In this document: positions 1 through 10,635 of the stretch, one piece after another | Numbering within the stretch: position 1 is the first letter of the stretch | Layout: every line of letters begins with the position of its first letter | Assembly (NCBI RefSeq): GCF_025370785.1 | Contig: NZ_JAMXFA010000004.1 | Location: 86,796 to 150,795, forward strand | Source: Laspinema olomoucense D3b | GTDB lineage: Bacteria > Cyanobacteriota > Cyanobacteriia > Cyanobacteriales > Laspinemataceae | Reading direction: 5' to 3' | Length of the DNA stretch: 64,000 nt | Translations under genes and position numbers: made by a program | The notes under the pieces: model-generated | Database searches by the model: none | What the model was told of the DNA's origin: nothing | The model's input: the letters and a program-made list of their open reading frames with translations, nothing else

Positions 1-120
1 TCCCCTGGGTCCGTGGGAGTTTCTTCCCCTGGGTCCGTGGGAGTTTCTTCCCCTGGGTCCGTGGGAGTTTCTTCCCCTGGGTCCGTGGGAGTTTCTTCCC
101 CCGGGTCCGTGGGAGTTTCA
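1..120. repeat. 24-bp tandem repeat, five copies, inside the haemagglutinin gene
   Basis: A 24-nt unit beginning TCCCCTGGGTCCGTGGGAGT repeats head to tail at 1, 25, 49, 73 and 97. The first four copies are identical and the fifth differs at two positions. The period is a multiple of three, so on the minus strand it encodes the acidic, proline-rich octapeptide EETPTDPG in frame. The array is cut by the window edge, so its full copy number is unknown. It is probably a flexible stalk or linker in the surface protein. Confidence 0.97.
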
Positions 121-2141
121 TTGGGACTGGGAGTGACAATCGTAATATTGCCTTGGGTGTAGCGAGATGGGGGGACGGGGACAGAGAAGTTGGGCGAAAT
201 GGTTGTAGAACCTGTGGTAATCGCACCAGCGGTCCCATTGACGGTGGCATCCCCGATAACAAACGGGGTGGTAGTGCCTCCGTTGTGTTGGATGCGAATA
301 TCTCCGCCGCGATCGCCACTTTCTACTGATGAAATACTGGTATTGACACCGTTCGGATTATTAAAAGTATCCAAGACTCGTAGGAAATTCCCGGCGGTGA
401 TGTTGATGTCACCCCCTTGAGAATTGAGGGTTCCAGTAGCTGTGATATTAGTGTTAGCGGTGAGGCGAATTTCTCCCCCAGCAGTGGCGATCGCATCCAC
501 AAACAATTCTCCTGCTGAGTTTAAAATCACGGGTCCTCCGGCAGTGGAGACCCTTCCTACCGTAATATTAGCGGGCGAACTCTGGGGTCTGGTAACCACA
601 AAGGTGTTGCCGAGGGTTGCCGGGATATCCGTGGGATTCACTAGCGACGCGACTCCCGATCGCAAAATTAAGGTTGCCTCATTCAGGAGGAGTTCCGCAT
701 CGGGGTCGTTCAGGTTTCCCAAAGTGATATCGGGACCGGTGATGGTAATATCTCCAGCGGCGATCGCGCCACCTGCTTCAACTTTGAGAGATACCCCCCT
801 ATAAGACCCCAAAATTACATCCCCAATAGCGCTAATAATGGGGTCATATTCACTCACGAAGTAACCCCCACCCCCGACTCCATTCTCCAGGGAGAAATTT
901 CCCCCAGCGGAAAAGTTAGAATCCCCGGAAATATTACCGGGACTCACTAATCTGAGATTTCCCCCCGCTTGAAATGCCGGTTGAATTCCGGTTAAGGCAA
1001 GGATATCAATGCGCTGATCGCCGAGAATGGCTAAATTGCCTCCGGCGATCGCCTGAAACCCCGTTTCCCCTTCGCGAACCCGCACTGTATCACCACCTCG
1101 CAGGGTTAAATCTCCCGTCGTCCGCAGTTGACCCCCCACAATCGTCAGGGTTTCATGGGCCGAAAAAATGGCATTTGCGCCGTTAATCGTCGTTCGGTTC
1201 TCCGGGACTGTCGCAGACAGGGGGCGATCGCTCATCATCAGATCCCCTGGTTCCACCGGCAGACCCGAACCCGTCAAAATCACCGTTCCCCCCTCGGTGA
1301 CTGTAATCCCCGTCGCATGACCCACCCCAGTTTGAGTCAGTAATTCCGGTAAAGAAAGGGGATTCACCGATAAGGGAAGACTGCTGGAATTCCCCAGAGT
1401 CAAATCCTGGGGATTCACCTCAATACTCAGTAAATATCCCTCTTGAGCAATCCGCACCAAACTTTCTCCCGGGACGGCAGCAAGGGTAATCGTTCCTCCG
1501 GGCGCGCTGAGGGTTCCGGTATTGATTACGGTTCCCCCAATCAAGCTTAAATTCTGCTGGGAATTCACCGTCAGAGGGGCCGCATTAATAATGCTTCCCA
1601 GTTCTTGAGTGCTAAAAGAAAAAGCCAGCGGCTTGCCAATCAACTGGCTATAATTATTGAATCCTTCCCCATCAAACCACCCCGAAGCAAACTCAATGCG
1701 GGTCGCCGTAGTCGCAGTAAAAGCACCGGGAACATTCAAGGCAGCATCGGGCCCAAAAACCAGTCCAGCGGGGTTGATCAAGAATAAATTAGACTGCCCC
1801 CCAGTGACTTGAATTAAGCCATTAATATAAGAGGCATCCCCTCCGGTTACTCGCCCCAGAATATTGCGAATTTCCGGATTAGAGAGAAAGTTAGCGGTTT
1901 GACCAGCATTTAACCCAAATTTTTCAAACCGATGAAAAAGATTAGCGCCATCGGAGGAGAGAGTTCCCCCCTGAATGTGAAACACTTCTCCCTCGGGATG
2001 GACCACTGTCCCCGTTCCATTCTCAGCGGGAAGAATCGGTTGGGGGGGCTGAGAAAAGGCGACAATTGGAGTAACCAGGGGGAGGAATATCCCCCAGGAT
2101 AGGGATAAGAAAAAGCTGGTTTTATAAACCTGGAATTTCAT
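1..2141 (-). CDS. Filamentous haemagglutinin N-terminal domain protein (partial)
   Basis: The gene starts with ATG at 2141 and runs off the left edge, leaving about 713 codons visible with no stop in the stretches I translated. The first ~30 residues form a signal peptide (MKFQVYKTSFFLSLSWG, then VTPIVAFSQ). The haemagglutination-activity domain of two-partner secretion (TpsA) proteins follows, with FEKFGLNAGQTANF, GRVTGGDASYINGLIQV and NLFLINPAGLVFG. Glycine- and asparagine-rich beta-helix sequence comes next (GGNLAILGDQRIDILAL, GGEIRLTANTNITATG), and the visible part ends in an octapeptide repeat, EETPTDPG. Known TpsA proteins are exported through the outer membrane by a TpsB pore and act in adhesion. 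No TpsB partner is visible here; it may lie to the left. The family call is secure, the ligand unknown. Confidence 0.9.
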   Translation of the reverse strand, partial: MKFQVYKTSFFLSLSWGIFLPLVTPIVAFSQPPQPILPAENGTGTVVHPEGEVFHIQGGTLSSDGANLFHRFEKFGLNAGQTANFLSNPEIRNILGRVTGGDASYINGLIQVTGGQSNLFLINPAGLVFGPDAALNVPGAFTATTATRIEFASGWFDGEGFNNYSQLIGKPLAFSFSTQELGSIINAAPLTVNSQQNLSLIGGTVINTGTLSAPGGTITLAAVPGESLVRIAQEGYLLSIEVNPQDLTLGNSSSLPLSVNPLSLPELLTQTGVGHATGITVTEGGTVILTGSGLPVEPGDLMMSDRPLSATVPENRTTINGANAIFSAHETLTIVGGQLRTTGDLTLRGGDTVRVREGETGFQAIAGGNLAILGDQRIDILALTGIQPAFQAGGNLRLVSPGNISGDSNFSAGGNFSLENGVGGGGYFVSEYDPIISAIGDVILGSYRGVSLKVEAGGAIAAGDITITGPDITLGNLNDPDAELLLNEATLILRSGVASLVNPTDIPATLGNTFVVTRPQSSPANITVGRVSTAGGPVILNSAGELFVDAIATAGGEIRLTANTNITATGTLNSQGGDINITAGNFLRVLDTFNNPNGVNTSISSVESGDRGGDIRIQHNGGTTTPFVIGDATVNGTAGAITTGSTTISPNFSVPVPPSRYTQGNITIVTPSPNETPTDPGEETPTDPGEETPTDPGEETPTDPGEETPTDPG

Positions 2142-3288
2142 AATAAATTGGATATAAATAAATGGGTTACAGTGGAATAATGGCGTGTAATCCAGCGGTG
2201 ATTCTCTGACCGGGGGATTAGGAATGTTGATTATATAGGAAGTTCAAGTGTTCGAGTAGAGGTGGCTGACCTATGGGTTCCGATGTGGCGATCGCCCCGG
2301 ACTGAAAACACTCAAGTCTGGACTCCCCGGACTGAAAATACTGGTTAACCCAGTTACCGGACCTCGGTCCTTTTTAAAGCTGTAGGTTTAGCGCCCTATA
2401 GTCAGCAGCATCGCGATCGCTGTCCCTAGTCTCAAAAAAATCGACCCCTTCCCGGAAAAAATCCCCTCGCCCGTTGGCGATCGCCCCTTCCCCTCAAATT
2501 AGGATGACCACCCCTGGACCTCAATCCCTTGAGTCCCGATTGAACTCTATGACTTAGCGTTTTCTAGTATAGTCCATGCCTCGGAAAATGACCTCACCTA
2601 AAGGATAGAGTTTAACCCGGGGAAATTTTGATGATTTTCGGGTTCGGATGAATCCATAGGAATAGGCAAATTTAACCGATTTGGAGTATGAGTCGGGAAG
2701 GGTAGAGAAGACCTCACTAAGGATCCTGGCGATCGCCCCACCCAGAACCCTTCACCCCAGATTGAGGCCCCTCAACTCGGGCTGCGACGTTTTAACTTTC
2801 CTTTAGGGTTGAGAATCCCGAATTTTTATATTCAAACTCACCCCCATTGAAGCAGGGATTTTCCATCACCTTTACCCCCCGCCTACCGCATCCTTAATAA
2901 AATTAGCGAAACCAACTATTTTCAGTATTGTTATTCCTTCAAATACCTGTAAGTTTATTAAATTAAAAATAGTAAGTTTAAACAAATTACTAAACCAATG
3001 AAAAATGTAAAAACATTGTTTTATGGCCACAAATACAAAAAAGTAATATCCTCAAATTACGGGTTTTTATAGATACAATACAGGCAAGTTATACATAGTT
3101 ATAAAAAGACCGTAGGTCTATTTTTTTAACATCAACTCCAATAAATTAGTGAAAAATTTCCCATTAAAAATAAAAAATGAACCCTGGCTCAGACAGAATC
3201 CCGGGAAGCGAAATTATTGGGTGGGCTATGATAAGTTACATTAAACCCTTCTACCGCAACGCGATAAGTTGATTGCGCTCGCACGCTG
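2142..3288. other. Long intergenic region, divergent promoters expected
   Basis: This is 1.15 kb between two divergently transcribed genes, so it must hold both promoters. The left half is G/C-rich with HIP1 sites and a short direct repeat, CCCCGGACTGAAAA, near 2296 and 2325. The right half, about 2890-3180, is strikingly A/T-rich. I found no convincing open frame, tRNA or riboswitch in it. Confidence 0.6.
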
Positions 3289-5376
3289 ATGGAACAAATA
3301 ACAAACTTAATTCCCGAAGGTCCAATTGTAGAATTTACCCTTCTGCTCTTGGTTATCTTGACTGTCCCTCCGATCTTTGAGAAGCTGCGACTGCCCGGAT
3401 TAATCGGGTTGTTAGTCGCCGGAGTGGTTTTAGGTCCCGATGGGGCTAAACTGCTCAATCCCAGTACGGACACCATCAAACTGCTTTCGGACATTGGCAA
3501 AATCTACCTCATGTTCGTCGCAGGTTTAGAAATTGATATCCAACAGTTCCGCCGGACTAAAAATCGCTCCCTCGGATTTGGGTTGGCAACCTTCCTTGTC
3601 CCGATGATTGTAGGTACAATTATCGGACGAAGTTTCGGATTTGATTGGAATCCTTCCATTTTAATTGGTTCCCTCCTCGCCTCTCATACGCTCCTAGGCT
3701 ATCCCATCGTCAACCGATTGGGAGTTGTCGGAAATGAGGCCATTATAGTGACCATTGGGGCCACAATCTTTACTGATATTGGCGCGTTGTTAGTGTTGGC
3801 AATTTGTGTGTCCTTCAATGCTGGAGAATTCACTGCATTTTCGTTAATCCTCCAGTTAGTATTACTGGGACTGTACTCCGCTGGCGTATTATTTGGAGTT
3901 GAGTGGGCAGGGAAAGAATATTTTCGCCGCACGGGAGATGAGGAAGGAAATCAGTTTTTATTCGTCCTGCTTGCCCTGTTTCTGGCCGCTGTCGGCGCTC
4001 AATTGATTAATGTGGAGCAAATTGTGGGAGCTTTTCTCGCCGGACTTGCGGTCAATGATGTGGTGGGAAACGGTCCGGTTAAGGAAAAAGTAGAATTTGT
4101 GGGCAGTGTTTTATTTATCCCATTCTTCTTTGTGGGAATGGGTTTATTGCTGGATATCAATGGATTTATCGAAACCCTAACCACCTCCCTTGGACTCACC
4201 TTGGCGATCGTTTTTGGCTTAATCGGAAGCAAATTTCTAGCCGCCTGGGTTGCCAAATTGTTGTATGGCTATCAGTGGATTGAAACCTTAACTATGTGGT
4301 CACTTTCTGTGCCACAAGTGGCGGCAACCTTGGCGGCAGCCCTTGTGGGGGTTCAACAGGGAGTGATTACGGCAGAAGTCTTCAACACCGTGATTGTGTT
4401 GATGGTGGTGACGTCAATTATCGGACCTTTGATGACGGCACGATTTGCCAGCAAACTGCCGGTACCCCAGGAGCAACTAGACCTAGATAATATGTCGATC
4501 TGGTGGGAACCCAAGGAAGTGGAGAACCCGATAAATCCTCCCTTAGCGAAATCGGATGATTTGTTTACCATAGTGGTGCCAATTTCTAATCCCCTGACCC
4601 AACGATATTTAATTCAAATGGCGGCGCTTTTAGCCCGTCATGAGTCTGGGCAAATTATCCCCTTATCCGTGGCGAGGGCTCATGTTCACATGGATGAACC
4701 CCAACTCGATCTCGCCCTCAAAGAGAGTCGGCAATCGCTCGATCGCTCGGTCCAAATGTTAGAGGAATTTCACGTTAAAGCAAAACCAGAACTGCGCATT
4801 GATGATGATATCTCCCATGCCATCAGCCGAACCGCCAGGGAATGGGAATCTAACTTAATCGTAATGGGATGGAGTCCAAAGATGGGCTTGCGATCGCGAT
4901 TATTTGGTAACCTAATTAATGACGTCTTTTGGGCCTCCCACTGTCCGGTTGCCGTCATGCGCCTCATCGATGAACCCCTTAATATTCATCGTTTATTAGT
5001 GCCGGTCAAAAATTTATCCCCCCAGACCTTGCGGACTGTCCGATTTGCTCAGCTATTTGCCGATGCGAATTCAGGGGAAATCACCTTATTGCACGTTTGT
5101 GCTCGCCGGACTCCGGTCGAACAAATTCATCAATTTGAAGCCGATTTAGCCAGACTGGTCAAGCGGGATAACTCCCCCATAAAAATTGCTATTACCACCA
5201 TTCCCGATGATGATGTGGTCAAGGTAATTATGAAGGCAGCGCAGTCCGTGGATCTGGTGATCCTGCGATCAATTCGGCGTCGGACTGCCGGGGGTTTAGC
5301 CATTAGCAATGTCACGACTAAAGTCATTGAAGAGTTGAAATGTTCCCTAATTTTGTTTGGTGAACCGCACTCTTAA
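3289..5376 (+). CDS. CPA2-family cation/proton antiporter with C-terminal universal stress domains
   Basis: A 695-residue inner-membrane protein. Residues ~10-400 form a dozen hydrophobic segments typical of the KefB/NhaS CPA2 fold (KLRLPGLIGLLVAGVVLGP, FVAGLEIDIQQF, GAFLAGLAVND, FFFVGMGLLLDI). Residues ~420-695 are soluble and resemble two tandem universal stress protein domains (SNLIVMGWSPKMGLRSRLFG near 520, and HRLLVPVKNLSP at ~570). Family members exchange Na+ or K+ for H+ and take part in pH and salt homeostasis; the cytoplasmic USP part may sense nucleotides. ATG at 3289 is the chosen start, with no clear ribosome binding site. It stands alone, with a hairpin after its stop that separates it from the convergent mtnA. 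The transported ion cannot be told from sequence. Confidence 0.9.
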   Translation: MEQITNLIPEGPIVEFTLLLLVILTVPPIFEKLRLPGLIGLLVAGVVLGPDGAKLLNPSTDTIKLLSDIGKIYLMFVAGLEIDIQQFRRTKNRSLGFGLATFLVPMIVGTIIGRSFGFDWNPSILIGSLLASHTLLGYPIVNRLGVVGNEAIIVTIGATIFTDIGALLVLAICVSFNAGEFTAFSLILQLVLLGLYSAGVLFGVEWAGKEYFRRTGDEEGNQFLFVLLALFLAAVGAQLINVEQIVGAFLAGLAVNDVVGNGPVKEKVEFVGSVLFIPFFFVGMGLLLDINGFIETLTTSLGLTLAIVFGLIGSKFLAAWVAKLLYGYQWIETLTMWSLSVPQVAATLAAALVGVQQGVITAEVFNTVIVLMVVTSIIGPLMTARFASKLPVPQEQLDLDNMSIWWEPKEVENPINPPLAKSDDLFTIVVPISNPLTQRYLIQMAALLARHESGQIIPLSVARAHVHMDEPQLDLALKESRQSLDRSVQMLEEFHVKAKPELRIDDDISHAISRTAREWESNLIVMGWSPKMGLRSRLFGNLINDVFWASHCPVAVMRLIDEPLNIHRLLVPVKNLSPQTLRTVRFAQLFADANSGEITLLHVCARRTPVEQIHQFEADLARLVKRDNSPIKIAITTIPDDDVVKVIMKAAQSVDLVILRSIRRRTAGGLAISNVTTKVIEELKCSLILFGEPHS

Positions 5377-5406
5377 TAGCCGTTTTAAGCGTTAATCCTG
5401 AATAGG

Positions 5407-5430
5407 AGGAGAGTTGAAACCTCTCCTTTG
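5407..5430. terminator. Hairpin between convergent genes
   Basis: AGGAGAG (5407-5413) pairs with CTCTCCT (5421-5427) around a 7-nt loop, and a short T-rich stretch follows on the plus strand. It lies between the stops of the antiporter (+) and mtnA (-), where a terminator is expected. Confidence 0.55.
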
Positions 5431-5441
5431 TGGGGATTGCC

Positions 5442-6500
5442 CTAAACTACCTGCTGACTGTGCAATTGGTGCAAATGGGACGGTGCCACTGCCCCATGTT
5501 CGGTAATAATGGCGGTAATTAATTCGGCGGGAGTGACATCAAAGGCGGGATTGTAAAATTCCACGCCGAGGGGATAAATTCGGGTTGAGCCGATCTGATA
5601 AAGTTCTTCGGCATCCCGAATTTCGATGGGAATGGCGCTGCCTTCAATTAAGGTAAAATCAATCGTAGATAAGGGTGCGGCCACGAAAAAAGGAATCAGA
5701 TGAGCTTTAGCAACAATTGCTAAATTATAAGTGCCGATTTTGTTGGCCGTATCCCCATTTGCCGCAATGCGATCGGCACCTACCACTACTGCATCAATTA
5801 ATCCTTGTTTCATGCAGTGTGCTGCCATATTATCGGCGATCGCCGTGACGGGAATTCCTTCTTGGACACATTCCCAAGTTGTCAGTTTCGCCCCTTGCAA
5901 ACGCGGACGGGTTTCATCGGCATAGACTCGTTCTAAGCGATCGCATTTCCACGCCGATCGCACCACCCCCAATGCAGTGCCATATCCTGCGGTTGCTAAC
6001 GCTCCCGCATTACAATGGGTGAGAATTCGCAGCTTTTGCGGTGTACTCGGCAGGACCTCCAAACCGCGATCGCCGATCGCCTGACAGGTTTTTAAATCTT
6101 CTGCTTGAATCCCCTGCGCTGTTTCTAGCAAGACTTTCTTGAGATAACTCACCGGTCCTAACGTCTGCCTTGCCACGGTTTGCATTCGGGCGATTGCCCA
6201 AAACAAATTAACCGCCGTGGGACGAGTCTGCCGTAACGTTTCTGCCACGGTTTCTAACTGAGTCAAAAACTCCCCCCGTTCCTCCGTTTGGATTTCCCGG
6301 GCCCCTAAATACATTCCATAAGCTGCCGCCACTCCAATTGCGGGAGCACCGCGCACAATCATGGTTTGAATGGCCCTTGCCATATCGTCATAGCGCCGAA
6401 TTTCTACCACGGCATACTCCATCGGTAGACGAGTTTGGTCAATGAGCGCTACATGGTCTTCTTTCCACACAACGGGATAAACAGGAGGATTTCCAGACAT
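5442..6500 (-). CDS. mtnA: S-methyl-5-thioribose-1-phosphate isomerase
   Basis: This 352-residue enzyme of the methionine salvage pathway converts 5-methylthioribose-1-phosphate to methylthioribulose-1-phosphate. Family signatures are clear: [13 protein letters not shown] near residue 50, the [16 protein letters not shown] segment with the catalytic cysteine near 160, and [20 protein letters not shown] with the catalytic aspartate near 245. The length matches the family. ATG at 6500 (MSGNPPVYP) is preferred over an upstream TTG at 6506, because AGGA-type initiation context is lacking there. No other salvage-pathway gene is adjacent. eIF2B-like homologues are the only alternative, and the motifs argue for MtnA. 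Confidence 0.95.
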   Translation of the reverse strand: MSGNPPVYPVVWKEDHVALIDQTRLPMEYAVVEIRRYDDMARAIQTMIVRGAPAIGVAAAYGMYLGAREIQTEERGEFLTQLETVAETLRQTRPTAVNLFWAIARMQTVARQTLGPVSYLKKVLLETAQGIQAEDLKTCQAIGDRGLEVLPSTPQKLRILTHCNAGALATAGYGTALGVVRSAWKCDRLERVYADETRPRLQGAKLTTWECVQEGIPVTAIADNMAAHCMKQGLIDAVVVGADRIAANGDTANKIGTYNLAIVAKAHLIPFFVAAPLSTIDFTLIEGSAIPIEIRDAEELYQIGSTRIYPLGVEFYNPAFDVTPAELITAIITEHGAVAPSHLHQLHSQQVV

Positions 6501-6532
6501 AATCAATCCGGTAAAAACTAGGTGAATCTGCT

Positions 6533-7774
6533 CTAACTTATTCTACTAGATAGGCCCAATTTTTGCCGAATTTCTTGCCAAAATCCAGTCAGTTTGCGCA
6601 GGAGGATGCGCCGGAGTCCTTTCGTAATCTTTTCAAAGCGATAGTAGAATAAAAGGTCTATCACCTCCGAAAGTTCCAGGGTTCCTAAATAGGCCAACCC
6701 TTTATCAATCCTGCGATCGCTGTATTGCAGATAAACTCTTTTCGCCACTGCCTCGGAAAAATCCCAGGACCGTTTAAATTTCTGGTGGAGGTGGCGTTGA
6801 TACCCTGAAAAATCTCCCTGGCGATCGGCCAGATAGTCCTGGATATAGTCGCTCGCAATCTGTGCCGACTCCATTCCATGCCGAATCCCTTCTCCCCCCA
6901 AAAAATTCACCGCTGAAACTGCATCCCCAATGGCGATTAAATTTTCCCGGTAGTAAATATCCCGCAGTTCGCTACTGTAGTGCAGAATTGAACCGTGGGT
7001 TTCTAATCGCTGGTACTCATCAATCTGAAGATACTCTTTAATCAGTAACTCCATAGACTGTTTAATCGCCGGATATCGGTCCTCCAAAATTTGATGTTGA
7101 CCCTGATAACGAGCTGCCCCTACTTTGAGAATATTGGGTTCCATTGGAAAAATCCAGGAATACCCTTGAGGCATCCAGTGATGGCCCAGGAAAAAAATCA
7201 GAGACTCGGCACAAGATTTATAAGTAGAGTCCTCCACTTTAATTAAATACTCGATGCCCGCCCCGGTAAAAAAAGTAGGACGATTTTGAGGGTGAGGATA
7301 CATCAGCGATCGCGCCGCACCTGTGGCATCAACTAAGACCCGGGTCCGAACAGAGACTGCATCTTGTTTCCCCTTGGGTTTAAGCATCACCACCGTTTCA
7401 CCCTTCTGGGAAGAGTGACTTAGGTATCGATGACCCAACCAAACCTCACCCCCATTTCTTGTCACTTCCTCCGCTAAAAATTCTCGAAGTTTAGCAAAAT
7501 TCAACACCGCACCTAAAGGAGTAGAAGACTCCCAGCGTTTGTGAACATGGGTGCTGACAATCCGCAGATTCTGCCAAAAACTCCCCACAATGGATTCGGG
7601 TAACTCAAATTTAGCCAAGGTTTCCATCGGAGTTGCCGCGCTTGAAAAATTATTTGCTGCAAAGGTTTCATGTTGTTCCACCAATAAAACTTGAATGCCA
7701 GAACGGGCCAATTGCCTCGCACAATGACCTCCCGCTGGACCTGCACCCACAATAACGACATCAAAACTTTTCAT
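6533..7774 (-). CDS. FAD-dependent oxidoreductase, geranylgeranyl reductase family
   Basis: The 413-residue protein starts with the dinucleotide-binding fold [18 protein letters not shown] (GxGxxG) and continues LLVEQHE, the end of the second FAD strand. [14 protein letters not shown] and the later [20 protein letters not shown] are the DG/GD motifs of the ChlP/tryptophan-halogenase-like flavoprotein group. The C-terminus is basic. Family members reduce prenyl double bonds (chlorophyll or archaeal lipid side chains) or hydroxylate aromatics; the substrate here is unknown. ATG at 7774 directly precedes the FAD motif and is preferred to an upstream TTG at 7807. Its neighbour is dxs, the first step of the isoprenoid pathway, which supports but does not prove an isoprenoid role. 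Confidence 0.8.
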   Translation of the reverse strand: MKSFDVVIVGAGPAGGHCARQLARSGIQVLLVEQHETFAANNFSSAATPMETLAKFELPESIVGSFWQNLRIVSTHVHKRWESSTPLGAVLNFAKLREFLAEEVTRNGGEVWLGHRYLSHSSQKGETVVMLKPKGKQDAVSVRTRVLVDATGAARSLMYPHPQNRPTFFTGAGIEYLIKVEDSTYKSCAESLIFFLGHHWMPQGYSWIFPMEPNILKVGAARYQGQHQILEDRYPAIKQSMELLIKEYLQIDEYQRLETHGSILHYSSELRDIYYRENLIAIGDAVSAVNFLGGEGIRHGMESAQIASDYIQDYLADRQGDFSGYQRHLHQKFKRSWDFSEAVAKRVYLQYSDRRIDKGLAYLGTLELSEVIDLLFYYRFEKITKGLRRILLRKLTGFWQEIRQKLGLSSRIS

Positions 7775-7822
7775 TGAACCATCCAATTTAGTCCCGCAAT
7801 ACAACAATTATCATTCAAACAA

Positions 7823-7860
7823 AGAGAACGCAGAGAAATTATGTTTTCTCTGCGTTCTCT
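7823..7860 (-). terminator. Perfect 16-bp stem-loop downstream of dxs
   Basis: AGAGAACGCAGAGAAA (7823-7838) is perfectly repeated in inverse at 7845-7860 with a 6-nt loop. It lies between the dxs stop and the next minus-strand start, and on the minus strand it is followed by a T-rich tract (TTTGTTTG). It most likely terminates dxs, although the A+T-poor stem also resembles a dispersed palindrome. Confidence 0.6.
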
Positions 7861-7911
7861 ATTCCTGAGTTCTCTGGATAATTTTCAAGGGAGAATTGCT
7901 CAGGCTGTTAA

Positions 7912-9816
7912 TTAATGAGCAACAGAAACAGGCGATTTAAACGTTTGTAAAACGCGATCGGCCATTTGAGAGGGAGTTAAACCCAACTCGGCGAAAGATT
8001 GCTCCGGTGTGGCATGATCCACCAACTGATCGGGCACACCCAAACGCAACATCGACACCGGGATATTATGATCTATGCAGGCTTCCGCCACAGCAGAACC
8101 AAAACCACCCATCAGGCATCCTTCTTCCATCGTCACTACTTTACCAATGCGTTGCGCCAGAGGCAAAATTAACTCGGTATCCAAGGGTTTGACAAATCGA
8201 GCATTCACCACCGTTGCAGCAATGCCATGTTCGTTGAGAATTTCCGCCGTTTGTAAGGCGGGATAGACCATTGAACCATAGCCGAGGATTAACAAATCAT
8301 CACCGCTGCGGAGGATTTCCCCTTTGCCAATTTCCAGGGGTTCCCATCCTTCTTCCATCAAGGGGACACCGTACCCATTCCCTCGGGGATAGCGCATGGC
8401 GATCGCCCCATCGGTGTAGTCAATTCCGGTGACTAACATCCGTTGCAGTTCCGCCTCATCCTTCGGCGCCATCAGCACCAAATTGGGAACGCAACGCAGA
8501 TAGGAGATATCATATAACCCTTGGTGAGTCGGCCCATCTGCCCCTACAATTCCTGCCCGATCCAGACAGAAAAACACGGGTAATTTTTGAATGCAGATAT
8601 CGTGAATAATTTGGTCATAAGCCCGTTGCAGGAAGGTCGAATAAATCGCGCAAACCGGGCGAATTCCCTCACAAGCTAAACCTGCTGCCAGAGTGGCGGC
8701 GTGTTGTTCAGCAATTCCCACATCAATGTACTGATTAGGAAGTTTAGCTTGGAGTTTATCTAAACCCGTTCCTGTTGCCATTGCTGCGGTAATTCCCACA
8801 ATATTGGGGTTTTCTTCCGCCAGTTTAATCAGAGTGTCGGCAAAAACTTTGGAATAGCTGGGGGGTTTGGGTTTATTGGAGGGGATGGCTTTTCCAGTTG
8901 CCAGATTAAAGGGATTTTGGGCATGGTAACCCACTTGGTCTTTTTCGGCGATCGCATAGCCTTTCCCTTTCACCGTGGCTACATGAACCAACACCGGACC
9001 CTGCATTTGATGCGCTTGATTAAACGTGGTGATCAGTTCTTCCAGATTATGCCCATCGATGGGGCCGATATAGGTAAAGCCCAACTCCTCAAAGACTGCC
9101 CCGACTTTAGGAACCGCCAACCGCTTCATCCCTTCCTTGATGCGTTGCATTTCTGGGGTGAAGGTTTCCCCGACAAAGGGGAGATGTTTGAACTGTTCCT
9201 CTAAATTGTCTTTGAGGAACTGAACTGGGGGACTCAGGCGCATTTTATTGAGATAACGAGGAATTGCCCCCACATTGGGAGAAATGGACATTTCGTTATC
9301 ATTGAGGACCACCATCAAATTAGTGTGAGGCAAATGACCGGCATGGTTAATCGCTTCCAATGCCATGCCGCCGGTGAGTGCACCATCGCCAATCACCGCA
9401 ACTACTTTGAATTTTTCGCCTTTCATGTCCCGGGCTAAGGCCATGCCTAAGCCCGCCGAAATGCTCGTCGAGGCGTGACCCGCGCCAAAATGGTCAAATT
9501 TGCTTTCACTGCGCTTGAGGTATCCGGCAACGCCATCTTTTTGGCGCAGGGTGTGGAAATTGTTGTACCGTCCGGTAATCAGTTTATGGGGGTAGGCTTG
9601 GTGACCCACATCCCAGATGACTTTATCGTGATCGAGGTCGAGGGTTTGGTAGAGGGCCAGGGTCAGTTCGACCACGCCCAAACCAGGGCCGAGGTGACCG
9701 CCAGATGCGGCGATCGTTTCCAGATGCTTTTCCCGAATTTGGCGAGCAATTTGCTCAAGTTGATGGATGGATAAACCGTGCAACTGGTTTGGGTGAGACA
9801 GTTCACTCAGATGCAT
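7912..9816 (-). CDS. dxs: 1-deoxy-D-xylulose-5-phosphate synthase
   Basis: This 634-residue thiamine-diphosphate enzyme condenses pyruvate and glyceraldehyde-3-phosphate, the first step of the MEP isoprenoid pathway that supplies carotenoids, phytol and quinone tails. The ThDP site shows [17 protein letters not shown] (~150-170) with the NDNEMSIS continuation. The transketolase-type second domain has [16 protein letters not shown] (~370) and the DXS signature [16 protein letters not shown] (~425). The C-terminal domain carries [17 protein letters not shown]. Full family length; ATG at 9816. A strong hairpin lies after the stop. Confidence 0.98.
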   Translation of the reverse strand: MHLSELSHPNQLHGLSIHQLEQIARQIREKHLETIAASGGHLGPGLGVVELTLALYQTLDLDHDKVIWDVGHQAYPHKLITGRYNNFHTLRQKDGVAGYLKRSESKFDHFGAGHASTSISAGLGMALARDMKGEKFKVVAVIGDGALTGGMALEAINHAGHLPHTNLMVVLNDNEMSISPNVGAIPRYLNKMRLSPPVQFLKDNLEEQFKHLPFVGETFTPEMQRIKEGMKRLAVPKVGAVFEELGFTYIGPIDGHNLEELITTFNQAHQMQGPVLVHVATVKGKGYAIAEKDQVGYHAQNPFNLATGKAIPSNKPKPPSYSKVFADTLIKLAEENPNIVGITAAMATGTGLDKLQAKLPNQYIDVGIAEQHAATLAAGLACEGIRPVCAIYSTFLQRAYDQIIHDICIQKLPVFFCLDRAGIVGADGPTHQGLYDISYLRCVPNLVLMAPKDEAELQRMLVTGIDYTDGAIAMRYPRGNGYGVPLMEEGWEPLEIGKGEILRSGDDLLILGYGSMVYPALQTAEILNEHGIAATVVNARFVKPLDTELILPLAQRIGKVVTMEEGCLMGGFGSAVAEACIDHNIPVSMLRLGVPDQLVDHATPEQSFAELGLTPSQMADRVLQTFKSPVSVAH

Positions 9817-10162
9817 ATTTTTTATTGAATTCTGCGATCGTGCTTACAAAGGAAGTTACATAGGCTCAACTGGGGAGTAGAGGGTGGGTTTGCCGTCCCC
9901 CTCACCAGTGACGACCTATGGCGTATGCCCCATCGCTGCTTGGACTGCAAAGGGGATTAGCTTCAATAACTGCTACTTAAGGGATTAATAAGTCCCACTT
10001 AATTTACCATGAGAGGATAGGATTCGGATATTCCCCTCTTACTCTAGTCCAGGTGCCCCCCTTCGGACCAACGGGTTTTTAGAAAATCATTGGCGGCGGG
10101 CTCGGGATTGGGGGGAAAACCCTGGTCCCACCCCTTCAAGGGTACGGCTATCCGGACTTGGA
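9817..10162. other. Intergenic region between divergent genes
   Basis: About 345 bases between dxs (-) and the VOC-like gene (+). It should contain the dxs promoter. I see no RNA gene, conserved riboswitch or strong repeat, only C/G-rich stretches such as 10045-10140. Confidence 0.5.
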
Positions 10163-10618
10163 GTGGCAGTTAGAGGTCTGGGTATTTTTTCAGCGATCGC
10201 ATCTCACCAGGAGTCGGCTGTTTTGGGAATCAAGGTTAAATATCAAGCCGCCTTTGTGACGTTGGCGGCTGCTAATTTTGAAGAAATTGTGGAATTTTAT
10301 GCTCAACTGTTGGCGATCGCCCCAAATCCCTATCGTCCAGGGGTCTATGCTGAGTTTGCTGCGCCAGGGTTGAGATTAGGGATTTTTAAGCCAAAATCCA
10401 GTCATGAATCGGAGTTTTTGCCCCAGGGTTCGGGGAGTTTGAGTTTATGTTTTGAAGTGACAAATTTGGAGGAGGCGATCGCCCATCTGGGTCAGTTAGG
10501 GTATCCACCCCCTGCAGCAATTACCACTGCCTCTCACGGGCGAGAAATTTACGCTTATGACCCATTAGGCAATCGCTTGATTTTTCATCAATCGCTTGAG
10601 CAGGTCCCTAAAAATTAG
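10163..10618 (+). CDS. VOC-superfamily (glyoxalase-like) protein
   Basis: A 151-residue protein resembling a single glyoxalase/bleomycin-resistance module: a beta-alpha start FVTLAAANFEEIVEFYAQLL, the middle LRLGIFKP, then LCFEVTNLEEAIAHL and the closing REIYAYDPLGNRLIFHQ strand. Members are metal-dependent lyases, dioxygenases or binding proteins; the substrate cannot be inferred. GTG at 10163 is the first start, but the domain begins about 25 residues later, so initiation at TTG near 10220 (LGIKVKYQ) is possible. Only 17 bases separate its stop from the convergent membrane protein. Confidence 0.7.
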   Translation: MAVRGLGIFSAIASHQESAVLGIKVKYQAAFVTLAAANFEEIVEFYAQLLAIAPNPYRPGVYAEFAAPGLRLGIFKPKSSHESEFLPQGSGSLSLCFEVTNLEEAIAHLGQLGYPPPAAITTASHGREIYAYDPLGNRLIFHQSLEQVPKN

Positions 10619-10635
10619 ACCTCAGCCGGGGTAAA

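Noticed and set aside
1-120. Candidate CRISPR array (24-bp direct repeats)
   Set aside because: The units follow each other without spacers and code in frame for an octapeptide, so it is a coding tandem repeat.
9817-10162. Possible riboswitch or regulatory RNA in front of dxs
   Set aside because: I could not find a thiamine-type or other conserved core; only the normal promoter spacing is visible.
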